Assembly: GCA_018857735.1 (NCBI GenBank) | Contig: JABMCL010002745.1 | Coordinates: forward strand, 225,001-289,000 | Length of the DNA: 64,000 bases | Direction: 5' to 3' | Origin: Alviniconcha marisindica | Taxonomy: Eukaryota; Mollusca; Gastropoda; Provannidae | Part shown: positions 43,603-53,789 of the stretch, in pieces | Layout of the letters: each line of letters opens with the position of its first letter | Position numbering within the stretch: the first letter of the stretch is position 1 | Notes under the pieces: model-generated | Seen by the model: only the letters and a program-made list of their open reading frames with translations | Databases searched by the model: none | Told to the model about the DNA's origin: nothing | Translations under genes and position numbers: made by a program

Positions 43603-46600
43603 TGTAGGTCTTGCTCTTTAGTGTTTACCTACAAGTATGTGTTAGCTGATTCCATATTTTGTGTTTACCTACAAGTATGCTCCAGCTGATCCTGTGTTTT
43701 GTGTTTACCTACAGGTATCCTGTAGCAGATTCCATGTTTTGTGTTTACCTGCAAGTATGCACTAGCTGATCCTGTGTTTTGTGTTTACCTACAGGTATCC
43801 TGTAGCAGATTCCATGTTTTGTGTTTACCTGCAAGTATGCACTAGCCGATCCTGTGTTTTGTGTTTACCTACAAGTATGCACTAGACGATCCTGTGTTTT
43901 GTGTTTGCTTACAAGTGTGCACTGTCTGATCCTGTGTTTTGTGTTTACCTACAAGTACGCACAATCTGATCCTGTGTTTAGTGTTTGCCTACAAGTACGC
44001 ACAATCTGATCCTGTGTTTAGTGTTTGCCTACAAACACACACAAACTGATCCTGTGTTTAGTGTTACCTACAAGTACGCACAATCTGATCGTGTGTTTAG
44101 TGTTTGCCTACAAGCATGCGCCAGCTGATGCTGTGTTTAGTGTTTGCCTACAAGCATGCGCCAGCTGATGCTGTGTTTTGTGTTTGCCTACAAGTATGCG
44201 CCTGCTGTGTTTTGTGTTTGCCTACAAGGATGCGCCAGCTGATGCTGTGTTTAGTGTTTGCCTACAAGCATGCGCCAGCTGATGCTGTGTTTAGTGTTTG
44301 CCTACAAGCATGCGCCAGCTGATGCTGTGTTTAGTGTTTACCTACAATCATGCGCCAGCTGATGCTGTGTTTAGTGTTATCCTACAAGCATGCACCAGCT
44401 GATGCTGTGTTTAGTGTTTGCCTACAAGTATGCGCCAGCTGATGCTGTGTTTAGTGTTTGCCTACAAGCATGCGCCAGCTGATGCTGTGTTTAGTGTTAC
44501 CTACAAGCATGCGCCCGCTGATGCTGTGTTTAGTGTTACCTACAAGCATGCGCCAGCTGATGCTGTGTTTAGTGTTACCTACAAGCCAGCTGATGCTGTG
44601 TTTAGTGTTTACCTACAAGTATGCGCCAGCTGATGCTGTGTTTAGTGTTTGCCTACAAGTACACACAATCTGATCGTGTGTTTAGTGTTTAGTGTTTGCC
44701 TACAAGCATGCGCCAGCTGATGCTGTGTTTAGTGTTTGCCTACAAGTACACACAATCTGATCGTGTGTTTAGTGTTTGCCTACAAGCATGCGCCAGCTGA
44801 TGCTGTGTTTAGTGTTTGCCTACAAGTACACACAATCTGATCGTGTGTTTAGTGTTTGCCTACAAGCATGCGCCAGCTGATGCTGTGTTTAGTGTTTGCC
44901 TACAAGCATGCGCCAGCTGATGCTGTGTTTAGTGTTTGCCTACAAGTACACACAATCTGATCGTGTGTTTAGTGTTTAGTGTTTGTCCTACAAGCATGCG
45001 CCAGCTGATGCTGTGTTTAGTGTTTGCCTACAAGTACACACAATCTGATCGTGTGTTTAGTGTTTGCCTACAAGCATGCGCCAGCTGATGCTGTGTTTAG
45101 TGTTTGCCTACAAGTACACACAATCTGATCGTGTGTTTAGTGTTTGCCTACAAGCTGGCACTGATGCTGTGTGTTGTGTTTGCCTAGCGATGCCCAGCTG
45201 ATGCGTGTTTAGTGTTTGCCTACAAGTATGCGCCAGCTGATGCTTGTGTTAGTGTTTACCTACAAGTAGCCCAGCTGATCTGTGTTTGTGTTTGCCTACA
45301 AGCATGCGCCAGTGTGCTGTGTTTAGTGTTTACCTACAAGTATGGCCTAGCTGATCTGTGTTTTGTGTTTACCTACAAGTATGCTGCCAGCTGATCCTGT
45401 GTTTAGTGTTTACCTACAAGTACCCATGCACTGTGTTTAGGTGCACAAGATGCGCCAGCTGATTGTGTGTTGTTTCCTACAAGTATGCACACCTGATCCT
45501 GTGTTTGTGTTTGCCTACAAGCATGCGCCGCTGATGCTGTGTTTTGTGTTTGCCTACAAGTATCGCACAGCTGATGCTGTGTTTAGTGTTTCCTACAAAT
45601 GCGCCAGCTGATGCTGTGTTTAGTGTTTGCCTACAAGATAGCGCCAGCTGATGCTGTGTTTAGTGTTACCTACAAGCATGCGCCAGCTGATCTGTGTTTG
45701 TGTTTCCTACAAGTAGCACAATCTGATCGTGTGTTTAGTGTTACCTACAAGCTGCGCCAGCTGATGCTGTGTTTAGTGTTATGCCTACAAGCATGCGCCA
45801 GCTGATGCTGTGTTTAGTGTTTGCCTACAAGTACGCACATCTGATCGTGTGTTTAGTGTTTGCCTACAAGCATGCGCCAGCTGATGCTGTGTTTAGTGTT
45901 TACCTACAAGTACGCCACATCTGATCGTGTTTTAGTGTTGCCTACAAGCATGCGCCAGCTGATGCTGTGTTTAGTGTTTGCCTACAAGCATGCGCCAGCT
46001 GATGCTGTGTTTAGTGTTACCTACAAGCATGCACCAGCTGATGCTGTGTTTTGCATGCTGCAGAGAGAAGCCTGGAGACGAAGAGTGGATTGAGGTGGAC
46101 AAGAAAAAGATTCCCCTCCTGCTGAACTACGCTCAGTGCAAACTGCTGGAGGGTGACTACTACACCGTTATCACGCACACCACTGATGTTTTAAAGAAAG
46201 ATTATGGTAGGCACACACCGCCAGCATTTTAGAGAAAGAGCATAATGCTTTTAGTAGATACACGCTACCACTGTTTCAAAGAAAGAATGCAGAATACAGA
46301 ATCTTCATTGTCTATGAATAACATAGAAATTTGCCTTACGACTGCATAAAGGATAACAGTCATGGTAAACACACACCACCAACATTTCAGAGAAAGTGTA
46401 TGGGAGGCACACACCACCATTTCAGAGAAAGAGTATGGTAGGCACACACTACCAACATTCCAGAGAAAGTGTATGGTAGGCACACACCACCATTCAGAGA
46501 AAGAGTATGGTAGGCACACACTACCAACATTCCAGAGAAAGAGTATGGTAGGCACACACTACCAACATTTCAGAGAAAGAGTATGGTAGGCACACACTAC

Positions 46601-47626
46601 CAACATTCCAGAGAAAGTGTATGGTAGGCACACACCACCAACATTTCAGAGAAAGAGTATGGTAGGCACACACTACCAACATTCCAGAGAAAGAGTATGG
46701 TAGGCACACACCACCAACATTTCAGAGAAAGAGTATGGTAGGCACACACCACCAACATTTCAGAGAAAGAGTATGGTAGGCACACACCACCAACATTTTA
46801 AACCTGACGCTACAGATGCATTTTTGGTGTGTGCGCAGGAAAACAAACCTGGCATATAACTCTGCATGATCTACAGTTCTAATGGAGGAATTAAAATGGG
46901 AAGATAAAAGCACAACCTGTTAAAAAAAAATATATTTATTTATTTATTTTTGTTGGTAAATAAGGGCACAGTAGAACAGCATGCAAAATGAGAAGAAGAT
47001 AAAGATTATTTTTTTTAAAGAAGAGGTCTGCAACTTTTGAAGTTGTGCACTGCGCAATTTATTTAATTTTTTAGGTAATTTTTGTTTGTTCATTCAGTGC
47101 TTTGGGCAAGGCAGTTTTGCGGAACATTCGCAAACTCTTTTGTTGTGTCCTATTTCAGTTTGACTCTTGGCATATTTTGGTCTCATTCTGAACTTGGCAA
47201 TTACCTTTGTTTTAAATGCTTTAATTTTTTTTAATTTTTTATAACGAACAATTGACAAACTCCAGCAAATAACTGACTGAGTGTTGACAATCTTTGCTGT
47301 CACTTTCGTTTGGCTAGGAGCTTTTTTTCATCATGCTGTCCAGGCAGCGTCATTCTTCTGCAGACACACATATACTTCGTATCCCCTTTGCTAGAACAAA
47401 AACCTCTGGTCAACGCCGTTTCTCCTACTGCGCTCCAGTGCGATGGAATTCACTTCCTTCTGACATTCGTCACATTCAGTCTCCTCACGCCTTTAAAACT
47501 GCATTAAAACCTCTACAAACAATACCACAAGTGATTTCAAATTCTGTCTTCTTACTTGCCTCCCCTGTTCACCATCCCTCACCACTCGCTACATCAGTTC
47601 CTTTTGTGTGCCTGTGTGTGTGTGTG

Positions 47627-47660
<34 letters not shown>

Positions 47661-48042
47661 CAAGGAATACAATATTATGACTATAATTATTTGTTTGTTT
47701 TTAATGTACACATCACTGATGATCTTGTAAAGCATGGTGTGCTCACTCTTGTTGGTGCGATATGGCGCTGTAGAAATGACAGCTATTGTTATTATCTCCA
47801 TGACTGCACCTTTCTCTCTTGCCGCAGCCTCCGAGAGCGACCGAGTAAAGGCGCTGTACCGGCGCGGCAGGGCGCACGCAGCAGTCTGGGACATCCAGGA
47901 AGCCAAGGATGATCTACAAAAAGCTGCGGCCATGGACCCATCCCTCAGCAAGTCGGTGGCCAAGGAACTGAAAGAGCTGGAGCAGAGGGTGAAAGAAAAA
48001 GAACAGCAGGAAAAAGCCTCTCTACGAGGGATGTTTGGTTAG
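39506..48042 (+). CDS. AIP: AIP, AH receptor-interacting protein (FKBP-like/TPR co-chaperone), complete, 6 exons
   Basis: Known role: AIP (XAP2/ARA9) is a cytosolic Hsp90 co-chaperone that stabilises client complexes, classically the aryl hydrocarbon receptor. Exons: 39506-39610, 39955-40137, 40582-40747, 43280-43466, 46064-46206, 47828-48042. They total 999 nt, giving 332 aa, close to the 330 aa of human AIP. The FKBP-type PPIase-like domain spans about residues 28-165, with [20 protein letters not shown] and the NHHCCG motif. The TPR region spans about 175-332: [20 protein letters not shown] (TPR1), [20 protein letters not shown] (TPR2), [20 protein letters not shown] (TPR3), ending in a basic helix and RGMFG. 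The AIP order of blocks and the RGxF tail separate it from other FKBP-TPR proteins; AIPL1 is the vertebrate alternative. It is head to head with DEPDC5. Introns 3-5 are mostly minisatellite. Confidence 0.96.
39955..40137 (+). CDS. AIP: AIP exon 2
   Basis: Acceptor tttttcag, 61 codons, donor gtacag. Contains [20 protein letters not shown] and [20 protein letters not shown], the core of the FKBP-like fold. Confidence 0.97.
40190..40385. repeat. Compound (AGT)n(GT)n...(CA)n microsatellite
   Basis: An AGT-rich stretch, then GT, then a 'gcgcatgcgcacgtgcatgc' bridge and about 60 bp of CA. The GT and CA arms are complementary and could fold. In AIP intron 2. Confidence 0.9.
40582..40747 (+). CDS. 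AIP: AIP exon 3
   Basis: Acceptor ttgccaacag, donor gtaggc. Encodes [20 protein letters not shown] and [19 protein letters not shown], matching the end of the AIP PPIase-like domain. Confidence 0.97.
40796..40905. repeat. Dispersed repeat, copy 1
   Basis: 'aataataaatgcgtttctaa', 'tgaatccctctatgacta' and 'gtgtgaggctgaaagtgcta'. A second copy lies at 52455-52555. Confidence 0.7.
41001..41535. mobile_element. Foldback MITE with a nested insertion
   Basis: The left arm begins aatcaacacacaagggagtt. The right arm 'aggtctttgttgttgtactt' is interrupted after 41289 and resumes at 41460 with 'gctgattaactgcc' and 'gtgtgttgattc'. The break is flanked by a 9-bp duplication gatttcaag (41281-41289, 41460-41468). 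Confidence 0.75.
41700..43279. repeat. 52-bp array containing copies of AIP exon 4 acceptor, about 28 copies
   Basis: The unit is ttgatattgcttttatagag plus ttgttaaagtaccctttctg and atttaaaaaacc. The authentic boundary reads ttgatgattgccttcgcag, then AGTTATTGAAATAC, so each unit holds a tatag acceptor-like site plus AGTTGTTAAAGTAC. Confidence 0.94.
43280..43466 (+). CDS. AIP: AIP exon 4 (TPR1)
   Basis: Acceptor ccttcgcag, donor gtaaga. Encodes [18 protein letters not shown], then the TPR1 helix pair. The acceptor and first exon bases (AGTTRTTRAARTAC) are the ancestor of the 52-bp array in intron 3. Confidence 0.96.
43533..43602. repeat. GT microsatellite
   Basis: About 70 bp of (GT)n in AIP intron 4. 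Confidence 0.95.
43615..46062. repeat. About 40-bp minisatellite filling AIP intron 4, about 62 copies
   Basis: The unit is tttgcctacaagcatgcgcc plus agctgatgctgtgtttagtg, with 'tacacacaatctgatcgtgt' variants alternating in places. The last unit runs into the exon 5 acceptor (gctgatgctgtgttttgcat, then gctgcag). Many indels occur between 45.17 and 45.75 kb. Confidence 0.94.
46064..46206 (+). CDS. AIP: AIP exon 5 (TPR2)
   Basis: Acceptor catgctgcag, donor gtaggc. Encodes [20 protein letters not shown] and [18 protein letters not shown]. Flanked by a 40-bp array upstream. A 38-bp array downstream contains copies of its last bases and donor. Confidence 0.96.
46207..46800. repeat. 38-bp array carrying copies of AIP exon 5 end and donor, about 13 copies
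   Basis: The unit is agagaaagagtatggtaggc plus acacaccaccaacatttc. The authentic exon end reads AAAGAAAGATTATG, then gtaggcacacaccgcca. Every unit offers a ttcag acceptor, a 12-nt segment and a gtaggc donor. Confidence 0.94.
47326..47800 (+). mobile_element. LINE 3' end: reverse-transcriptase C-terminal fragment and tail
   Basis: Positions 47334-47530 read [20 protein letters not shown], then [10 protein letters not shown] and AFKTALK, the typical 'WNSLPxxIRxxxSxxxFKxxLK' tail of animal non-LTR retrotransposon RTs. The 3' tail carries a GT tract and ends with 'gcgctgtagaaatgacagct' and 'attgttattat' just before AIP exon 6. Confidence 0.75.
47828..48042 (+). CDS. AIP: AIP exon 6 (TPR3 and C-terminus, stop codon)
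   Basis: Acceptor ctcttgccgcag. Encodes [20 protein letters not shown], then a Lys/Glu-rich final helix and RGMFG, stop TAG at 48040-48042. The acceptor lies a few tens of bases from the 3' tail of a LINE fragment. Confidence 0.96.
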
Positions 48043-48300
48043 TGGGCCTGTAGCTAGGATGTTTGGTTAGTGGGCCTGCGGCTAGGATGTTTGGTTAGTG
48101 GGCCTGCGGCTAGGATGTTTGGTTAGTGGGCCTGTAGCTAGGATGTTTGGTTAGTGGGCCTGCAGCTTTATCCTGTGAAAAACAGCTGGAAAATTCTCAC
48201 TACAAGGAATGTTTGGTTAGTGGACCTGCGGCTTTATCCTGTGAACAACAGCAGGAAAAAGCTTCACTACAAGGAATGTTTGGTTAGTGGACCTTCAGCT
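48020..48300. repeat. Array copying the AIP stop codon region
   Basis: Unit 'ggatgtttggttagtgggcc' plus 'tgtagcta', 5 copies, then longer ones with 'tttatcctgtgaacaacagc'. GATGTTTGGTTAG is the end of the AIP reading frame including its stop. Confidence 0.9.
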
Positions 48301-48455
48301 TTATCCTGTTTCGAACAGTATGACACCCCCAGGACTGAATAACCTAAGACACCCTAAGGACTGGAGATTGTATGACACCCTAAGGTCAGGACATCGTACA
48401 GCATCCTAAAGGCTTGACATCATAGGACACCCTAAGTACTGGCAATGGATCCGTG

Positions 48456-48461
48456 AATAAA
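48456..48461 (+). terminator. AIP: Candidate polyadenylation signal of AIP
   Basis: An AATAAA hexamer about 415 bp after the AIP stop, upstream of the 35-bp downstream array. No transcript evidence; others could be used. Confidence 0.3.
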
Positions 48462-48599
48462 ACAGCATCTGATGAGCAGTGGGACTATTTTTTTGTACGT
48501 GTGCTGAGTACCGCAGCATCTGCTGAGCAGGAGGACTGTGTTCTGGGTGCATATGCTGAGTAACACAGCATCTGCTGAGTAGTAAGATTGTGTTGTGTG

Positions 48600-49990
48600 G
48601 ACAGATGCTGAGTACCATGGCACCTTCTGAGCAGGAGGAGTGTGTACAGATACTGAATACACTGAGCAGGAGGAGTGTGTACAGATACTGAATACACTGA
48701 GCAGGAGGAGTGTGTACAGATACTGAATACACTGAGCAGGAGGAGTGTGTACAGATACTGGATACACTGAGCAGGAGGAGTGTGTACAGATACTGAATGC
48801 ACTGAGCAGGAGGAGTGTGTACAGATACTGAATACACTGAGCAGGAGGAGTGTGTACAGATACTGGATACACTGAGCAGGAGGAGTGTGTACAGATACTG
48901 GATACACTGAGCAGGAGGAGTGTGTACAGATACTGGATACACTGAGCAGGAGGAGTGTGTACAGATACTGGATACACTGAGCAGGAGGAGTGTGTACAGA
49001 TACTGGATACACTGAGCAGGAGGAGTGTGTACAGATACTGGATACACTGAGCAGGAGGAGTGTGTACAGATACTGGATACACTGAGCAGGAGGAGTGTGT
49101 ACAGATACTGGATACACTGAGCAGGAGGAGTGTGTACAGATACTGGATACACTGAGCAGGAGGAGTGTGTACAGATACTGGATACACTGAGCAGGAGGAG
49201 TGTGTACAGATACTGAATACACTGAGCGGAGGAGTGTGTACAGATACTGAATACACTGAGCAGGAGGAGTGTGTACAGATACTGAATACACTGAGCAGGA
49301 GGAGTGTGTACAGATACTGAATACACTGAGCAGAGGAGTGTGTACAGATACTGGATACACTGAGCAGGAGGAGTGTGTACAGATACTGAATACACTGAGC
49401 AGGAGGAGTGTGTACAGATACTGAATGCACTGAGTAGGAAGAGGACTGTATACAGATACTGAGTAACATGGCATCTGCTGAGTAGGACTGTGTGCAGATA
49501 CTGAATAACACAACATCCACTGAGCGAGGAGGACTGTGTGCAGATACTGAGCAAATCAGTATGCGAGAGGACTGTGTGCAGATACTGAGAATCATCTGCT
49601 GAGAGGACTGTGTGCAGATACTGAATACAACTCGAGCTGAGTAGGACTGTGTGCAGATACTGGGAACTACACTGCTGAGTAGGACTGTGTGCAGATACTG
49701 AACACTAGGGAGGATGTGTCAGATACTGAATCACTGCTGAGAGGACTGTGTGCAGATGCTGAAACTCGGTATCTGCTGAGTAGGACTGTGTGCAGATGCT
49801 GAGCAACTCATTGCTGAGTAGGACTGTGTGCAGATACTGAGCAACTCACTGCTGAGTAGGACTGTGTGCAGATACTGAGCAACTCATTGCTGAGTAGGAC
49901 TGTGTGCAGATACTGAGCAGCTCAGTATCTGCTGAGCAGGACTGTGTGCAGATGCTAAATAACACAGTATCTGCTGAATATAAGAACTTA
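48600..49990. repeat. 35-bp minisatellite downstream of AIP, about 38 copies
   Basis: The unit is acagatactggatacactga plus gcaggaggagtgtgt, decaying after 49440 into 'gctgagtaggactgtgtgca' forms. The unit has no minus-strand stop in any frame, giving three overlapping ORFs of 343-387 codons. These are repeat artefacts. Confidence 0.94.
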
Positions 49991-50139
49991 ACTGTGTGCA
50001 GATGCTGTTTATTCTCAGAGTGCCATTTACTTTGTACTGGACACTAAAACAGGTGATGGGAAGGTTCAACTCAACCAACTGCAGTTCAGGGGTGTGCATA
50101 ACTGCATAATGCAATGCATGTAATGTCATTTTGTAGAGT

Positions 50140-50318
50140 GTGTGTGTGTGCACGTGCACACACACACCCACACACACACACACACAACCACACACACACC
50201 ACACACACACCACACACACACACACTACAACAACACCACACACACACACACACACACACCACACTACACACACACACACCACACACACACACACACCACA
50301 CCACACACACATACCACA

Positions 50319-50349
<31 letters not shown>

Positions 50350-50430
50350 CACCACACATACACACACTCACACACACCACCCACACACACACACACCACA
50401 CACACACACACACACACAACTTCATCATTC
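50140..50430. repeat. CA microsatellite with CAC steps
   Basis: About 280 bp of CA-rich sequence preceded by a short GT arm (gtgtgtgtgtgcacgtgcac), so a hairpin is possible. Confidence 0.94.
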
Positions 50431-50929
50431 ACAGAACATGCTCACAGTACTTGAAACAGAGAAGAGGGCGTACAAACAAATAAAAGCTCAACACCAGGAA
50501 CGAAACCTGAACCTGAACGAAACACATGGTTAACCCTTTACCCCACCCCGACCTGCATCCCATAATACCAGCTGCCTCATTCATGAACCAGTATTATTCA
50601 TGTACATCACACCCTATGTTTTGCTCAGTGAAATGCATAATGCTTGATTTGACTGCGTCAAGACCGACAACCAACATGATATGGGGGATTCCCGGCTCTG
50701 TGATGAAGACCTGATATCTTCCTGTTGATTTACAGGGAGCCCTGTACCATATTCTGGCACAAACATGCTCATAACTACAGAAAGGAACAACAACAAATAG
50801 TACGCATGTCTAAACAGAGTGTACTTCAAACATCACATCTGACACATGATACAAACAAATCTTTCACATTTATGAACCTGACTATTCTGATCCATTTTAA
50901 TTTACAAGGCAGGAAAACGTTTGAGGATT

Positions 50930-51175
50930 TTTTACCTGAAGAAAGCTTTCCTAAACAGGAGGGTTTTGAGAAGCTTTTTTGAAGGAGTTGCAAAATTAAT
51001 GTGAGTTGGAAAAGGGTTCCAGACATTTGGGACTTGGAACTTGAAGGAACATTTGCCAGCAGATTTGCTGTTTGCTTTGGGGATTGAAAGGAGCCTTTTG
51101 CTGCTGGATCTGAGAGAGCAGGAAGTTCCATAGGTAGTGAGAAGTAGGTAACGTGGTGTTTTACGCCCAGTCAAC
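50930..51175 (-). mobile_element. LINE reverse-transcriptase C-terminal fragment, minus strand
   Basis: Reads SLRSSSKRLLSIPKANSK, then FQVPNVWNPFPTHIN and SKKLLKTLLFRKAF, the same RT tail motif as the 47.3 kb fragment but a different lineage. The adjoining acgcccagtcaacc motif is shared with position 7466. Confidence 0.65.
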
Positions 51176-51589
51176 CATTGTGGTTATATCAGGGTGAAAG
51201 GTAGTGAGACGCAAAGACAGGTAAGATGGAAATGTCATGGGCATAAAAAATGAGTTGATGCAGCTGGCTAATCAGGAAGCTAGTTTGCCTGTTCTAAATG
51301 AGACACAAATCGGTGCAGCGTTTTCTTAATATATATAAAGTGTCCGTGAACATTTTGTGAACTGTACATGCAGAGAATGGAATGTGATTGATGTACAAAT
51401 GAAGACACTGTTCCTTACACTTGTCTCTGGAAAGGTCTGGGACCGAGATCCCAGGAGGTGGGGCGGAGGGGGAACTATTCCTATTGCTACACAGTCAACG
51501 CCAGAATGATTCTGCATTCAGATGGGCAGCAATGGGGGTCTTTTCAATTTTGTAGTTGTTTTGTTTTGAAAACGATTAACTGTGATGGG

Positions 51590-51716
51590 CACAGTCACAA
51601 GACGGTGTCCAAACAACAAAACAAAAGCGAGAGAGAAAGGAGAGCCAAAGCAGGGAATTGAACCCTTGTCATTGGCTTACCAGCCTAGCGCCTGACCGCT
51701 AGGCCAAACTGGCTCA
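51590..51716 (-). mobile_element. tRNA-derived SINE head
   Basis: On the minus strand an A-box-like tggcctagcggtcagg (51691-51706) lies about 30 bp before a B box ggttcaattcc (51654-51664), the spacing and order of a tRNA-type pol III promoter. The 3' body probably continues towards 51430. Confidence 0.65.
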
Positions 51717-51756
51717 CAAGCGTCGACATGTGGCTTTACGTGAGTAATTAACACAA

Positions 51757-51975
51757 ACTGAAATGGAACGAGGCCCAGAGTGCTCGTGCAGAATCAACAC
51801 ACACAAGGGAGTTAATTAGCGCTCAAAACAAACACAACACTTAGAGTATGTACCTCTGGTGGAGTTTATGTACCTTGTATTTACACGCATGCCAGGCGAG
51901 TTACCATAGGCGACTCGTCTTTTTTGTTGTGTTTGTTTCGAGCGCTAATTAACTCCCTTGTGTGTTGATTCTCGA
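51757..51975. mobile_element. Foldback MITE, compact copy
   Basis: The left arm 'aaactgaaatggaacgaggc', 'gaatcaacacacacaaggga' and the right arm 'gagcgctaattaactccctt', 'gtgtgttgattc' are inverted. One 'gtacctctggtggagttta' motif lies inside. Confidence 0.75.
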
Positions 51976-52455
51976 GTAGTTGATTTAAAAAAAAAAAAAG
52001 AATGTTCTTGAAAAAGTGGTCCTAAAAAGACGGCACGTGTTCTTTAATCAGGCATTGCTTCAAAAGACGTTATTGTGTTAGTGCTTGCTCTTTCCTTTTC
52101 ATTGTATTATTTTTATTAATATTTAGCAAATTTCAGTTCTTTACAATTTGTTCTTTTTTTTTTACAGCGTTTATTCATGTTCACGACTACCATGAACTGC
52201 CCACTACTAAACACACTGTTGTTTTATTAATTTTAGGTTGAAATGTAGAAGGAAAAAAAGCAGGTAGTCAATTGTTGAGGCATTATATTTAGATCTGGAA
52301 GTACTGTTGTTTTATGTGATGTGTAGGAGTAGGATGGAGAGATCAAAGTAAAACTTCATTCTTGAATCTGACTTTTTCTAGAGCCCTGTTGTTAGGTTTG
52401 TGTCAAGTTATGGTACTTTGACTGTGTTCTGCTCTTTGCTGAGTACACTGTTTTA
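51976..52455. other. AT-rich sequence without recognised features
   Basis: Poly-T and poly-A tracts. No ORF or repeat structure recognised. Confidence 0.5.
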
Positions 52456-52558
52456 TAATAATAAATGCATTTCTAATGCACTGAATCCCTCTACGTACAC
52501 GTGTGAGGCTCCAAGCACTCCACCTGAAACATTACAAAAGTACACAACCTAATTTGCA
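52455..52558. repeat. Dispersed repeat, copy 2
   Basis: 'aataataaatgcatttctaa', 'tgaatccctctacgtaca' and 'gtgtgaggctccaagcac', matching 40796-40905. Confidence 0.7.
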
Positions 52559-52559
52559 T

Positions 52560-53045
52560 CACATGGTCAAGACTTGAATCTCAGTGCACCGATAAGTCGA
52601 ATGGCCAAGACTTGATTCTCACTGCATCAATAAGTCAAATGGCCAAGACTTGATTCTCACTGCGATGATAAGTTGAATAATTCGACTGAATTGCCAAGAC
52701 TTGATTCTCATTGCACCAGTAAGTCGAATGGCCAAGACTTGATCCTCTGATAAGTCGAATGGCCAAGACTTGATTTTCACTGCATCGATAAGTCGAATGG
52801 CCAAGACTTGATTCTCACTGTGCCAATAAGTCGAATGGCCAAGACTTGATTCTCACTGCACCGATAAGTCGATTGGCCAAGACTTGATTCTCACTGCACC
52901 GATAAGTCGATTGGCCAAGACTTGATTCTCACTGCACCAATAAGTCGATTGGCCAAGACTTGATTCTCACTGCACCGATAAGTCAAATGGCCAAGACTTG
53001 ATTCTCACTGCACCAATCAGGCAAATTGTCAAGACTTGATTCTCC
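52560..53045. repeat. About 38-bp tandem repeat, about 13 copies
   Basis: The unit is gtcgaatggccaagacttga plus ttctcactgcaccgataa. It ends 25 bp before the inverted-repeat element at 53071. Confidence 0.93.
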
Positions 53046-53070
53046 GGCACCACCACAATATGCTGCTATC

Positions 53071-53563
53071 GGGCGGTTCAGGCAGGTTTGTTAACTCCCT
53101 TGCCTTTTACCCAGCATTGCTTAAGTCCCTTGGTCGCTTTTACTTCTGGTGTGTACTTTCTTCAAAATGGAAGGCGGTGACAGTGAATTTGTGACGTTTA
53201 CACTGCTAACTTTAAGGGCTATTTTGAAGGCCCGTAGTCAGAATGTGTCTGGCAACAAGCAACAACTTGTTGCTCGTGCTATAGGATGCCCCAAACCGCA
53301 TTTTTCCACAAACTCGTGCTTTTCTGTAAAGACACTTTTTTTCACCCTCCGTCACCTTTTCCATGTAATTTTGTGCAACTGCAACAGTGGTGGCATTTGT
53401 GCTGCTTGGCAAATCTGGGTTAAACTTCTATTGTTATACACAGCGTGAACCAACGCATACTGAGAAATCAGCCCGGAAGTGACAGCCGCGACCTTTCGCA
53501 ACTTCTTGCGCGAAAGATTATGAAGGGCATTTACTCGTGCAAACCAGCTTTACTGAACCGCCC
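53071..53563 (+). mobile_element. 493-bp inverted-repeat element carrying a SAP-domain start exon
   Basis: An 11-bp perfect terminal inverted repeat, gggcggttcag (53071-53081) and ctgaaccgccc (53553-53563), with a subterminal ggtttg on each side. No clear target-site duplication. The interior contains an ATG-initiated SAP-like coding segment (see next entry). It looks like a deletion derivative of a larger DNA transposon. Confidence 0.5.
53167..53448 (+). pseudogene. SAP-domain-like N-terminal exon fragment
   Basis: From the ATG at 53167 (in-frame ATG also at 53149) the frame begins MEGGDSEFVTFTLLTLRAIL, then KARSQNVSGNKQQLVARAIG. The spacing Leu-x3-Leu...Ser-Gly-x-Lys-x2-Leu-Val-x-Arg matches the SAP DNA-binding helix-turn-helix seen at the start of many repeat-encoded and chromatin proteins. 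After about residue 45 similarity is lost, so it is probably the first exon of a lost gene. Confidence 0.5.
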
Positions 53564-53574
53564 AATACACAGAT

Positions 53575-53690
53575 AGGTGTGCGTGCGTGAATCTGCATGT
53601 GAATGTGAATGTGCGTGTGAAATGTGTGTGAATGTGCGTGTGAAATGTGTGTGTGAATGTGCGTGTGAAATGTGTGTGTGAATGTGATGA
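53575..53690. repeat. Short tandem repeat 'gtgtgaatgtgcgtgtgaaat'
   Basis: A 20-25-bp GT-rich unit, about 4 copies. Confidence 0.8.
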
Positions 53691-53789
53691 AATGCTTGTA
53701 TCTGTAGATGTTAATAAGCACCTTGGGCTCTTCCAAGACAGGGCTCCATAAACAATCTATTATTATATATTATTAAACAGAAACCCAAC

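Noticed and set aside
48406..49595. Three overlapping 343-387-codon minus-strand ORFs
   Set aside because: They all translate the same 35-bp repeat in different frames; no non-repeat coding sequence attached.
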